A stretch of DNA of 64,000 bases. It comes from Agrobacterium sp. RAC06 (GTDB taxonomy: Bacteria > Pseudomonadota > Alphaproteobacteria > Rhizobiales > Rhizobiaceae). The notes under the pieces were generated by a model that was not told the origin of the DNA, did not search any database, and worked only from the letters and a program-made list of their open reading frames with translations. The stretch is from positions 4,527,501-4,591,500 of the forward strand of contig NZ_CP016499.1 in NCBI RefSeq assembly GCF_001713475.1, given 5' to 3'. Both the position numbers and the translations under genes were made by a program. Below are positions 63,317-64,000 of the stretch, one piece after another. Positions within the stretch are counted from its first letter, which is position 1; every line of letters starts with the position of its first letter.

Positions 63317-64000
63317 TTAGAAGTTCCAGTTTCGGGCCTTGGCGACGATGAAGTCCCTGAATGCCTTCAGCTTTGCGGCGTTCTTGATCTCGTTGGGATA
63401 GCAGAAATAGGTGTCGAAGGAAGGCACGTCGGCACTGGTGACCAACTGCAGCAGACCCGGATCGCGGCCGACGATGTAATCCGGCAGCATGGCGATGCCG
63501 ATACCGAGCAGGCAGGCACGCTTGATCGAGGTCAGACTGTTGATCTGCAGATGCGGCATGCGCGGATTGTCGGAGGAGCGGCCGGCGACTTCCAGCCAGT
63601 TGACGTCCAACAGGTAATTCGGTGCCGGTTCGCCGAAGGTGATAATCCGGTGGTTGTCGAGATCCTCGATGGACTGGGGTTCGCCGTAGCGGTTGATGTA
63701 GGACGGTGCCGCATAGACGTGCATATGCACCGTGAACAGCTTGCGCTGGATGAGGTCCGATTGCTGTGGCTGGCGGAGCCGGATTGCGCAGTCGGCATGG
63801 CGCATGTTGACGTCCAGTTCCTCGTTGTCGAGGAGCAGCTGGATCGACATGTCGGGGTAGAGCTGCAGAAATTCCTGCACCTTGTCGGTCAGCCAGCCCT
63901 GGCCGAGGCCGACGGTGGTCGTGACCCGCAGCTTGCCGGACGGCTTTTCGGTCGTCTCGGTCAACTGCATCTTGACAGTCTGCAGCTTCAGGAGAACGTC
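63317..64000 (-). CDS. LysR-family regulator, LsrB/VtlR-like (5' end outside window)
   Basis: The C-terminal ~227 residues of a LysR protein; the DNA-binding end is beyond the right edge. The effector domain reads SGKLRVTTTVGLGQGWLTDKV and ends FIVAKARNWNF. Cysteines occur in HADCAIRL, IKRACLLGIG, and YFCYPNE. The adjacent AbcR-like RNA and ArsR gene suggest LsrB/VtlR, which in related bacteria controls abcR and is redox-responsive. Assignment to that subgroup rests on context plus overall resemblance. Confidence 0.75.
   Translation of the reverse strand, partial: DVLLKLQTVKMQLTETTEKPSGKLRVTTTVGLGQGWLTDKVQEFLQLYPDMSIQLLLDNEELDVNMRHADCAIRLRQPQQSDLIQRKLFTVHMHVYAAPSYINRYGEPQSIEDLDNHRIITFGEPAPNYLLDVNWLEVAGRSSDNPRMPHLQINSLTSIKRACLLGIGIAMLPDYIVGRDPGLLQLVTSADVPSFDTYFCYPNEIKNAAKLKAFRDFIVAKARNWNF

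Noticed and set aside
62953..63351. 132-residue rightward ORF between the ArsR and LysR genes
   Set aside because: It runs through the small-RNA hairpins and terminators and has no coding character.

Overview
The window looks like ordinary chromosomal backbone from an alphaproteobacterium of the Rhizobium/Agrobacterium/Sinorhizobium group. The supporting features are high GC with strong third-position bias, an fbcF-fbcH-fbcC (petABC) operon, a BA14K-family protein, an alphaproteobacterial L25/Ctc-type rplY, a MarR/OmpR/EnvZ-type regulator trio, and an ArsR - small RNA - LysR (LsrB/VtlR-like) arrangement matching the context known for the AbcR (alpha-r15) small RNAs of Rhizobiales. I found no tRNA, rRNA, CRISPR array, insertion sequence, prophage or plasmid gene.

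Layout. 0-2.7 kb: the 3' end of a flagellin-like gene, an alpha/beta-hydrolase-like protein with a long Ala/Pro/Glu tail, and trmL. 3-12.3 kb: two paralogous ABC exporters enclosing two tandem 640-residue chemoreceptors and a pair of YdcZ-type small transporters. 12.6-16 kb: petABC and apt. 16-19 kb: a leftward set MaoC-MaoC-glutathione peroxidase-AraC-LysE. 19-25.4 kb: a Crp/Fnr regulator with a DUF2892 protein, ychF, clpS, RidA/TetR divergent pair, prmB and pth. 25.4-31.8 kb: a periplasmic solute-binding protein co-oriented with a GGDEF-EAL protein, rplY, and a MHYT-GGDEF-EAL protein. 31.9-35.1 kb: a GAF-Fis activator, an AldB-type aldehyde dehydrogenase and DUF779, with shared operator-like sites and a 102-bp imperfect palindrome. 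35.1-45 kb: a third chemoreceptor, prs, a lipoprotein, an M24 peptidase-like protein, pgeF, a MidA-like methyltransferase, lgt, and a UbiK-like factor. 45.4-50 kb: YbjN, proC, a CsaA-like tRNA-binding protein, and the MarR/response regulator/histidine kinase set. 50-58.3 kb: metallo-beta-lactamase fold hydrolase, BA14K, cold-shock protein, two PQQ-type sugar dehydrogenases around an aspartate aminotransferase, and an OpgC-type acyltransferase. 58.4-64 kb: a small membrane ORF, a LysR/epimerase pair, an Old Yellow Enzyme reductase with an ArsR regulator, a probable AbcR small RNA, and the 3' part of a LsrB-like LysR gene.

Several local regulatory units can be read from DNA: (i) the TetR/RidA intergenic operator array, (ii) a perfect palindrome in front of the DUF2892 gene beside the Crp/Fnr gene, (iii) matching TGTCGCA-based sites in front of both the GAF-Fis regulator and the aldehyde dehydrogenase, and (iv) the AbcR-like locus. 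Signal transduction is dense: three chemoreceptors and two c-di-GMP turnover proteins. Function assignments are from motif recognition by eye; no database search was run.
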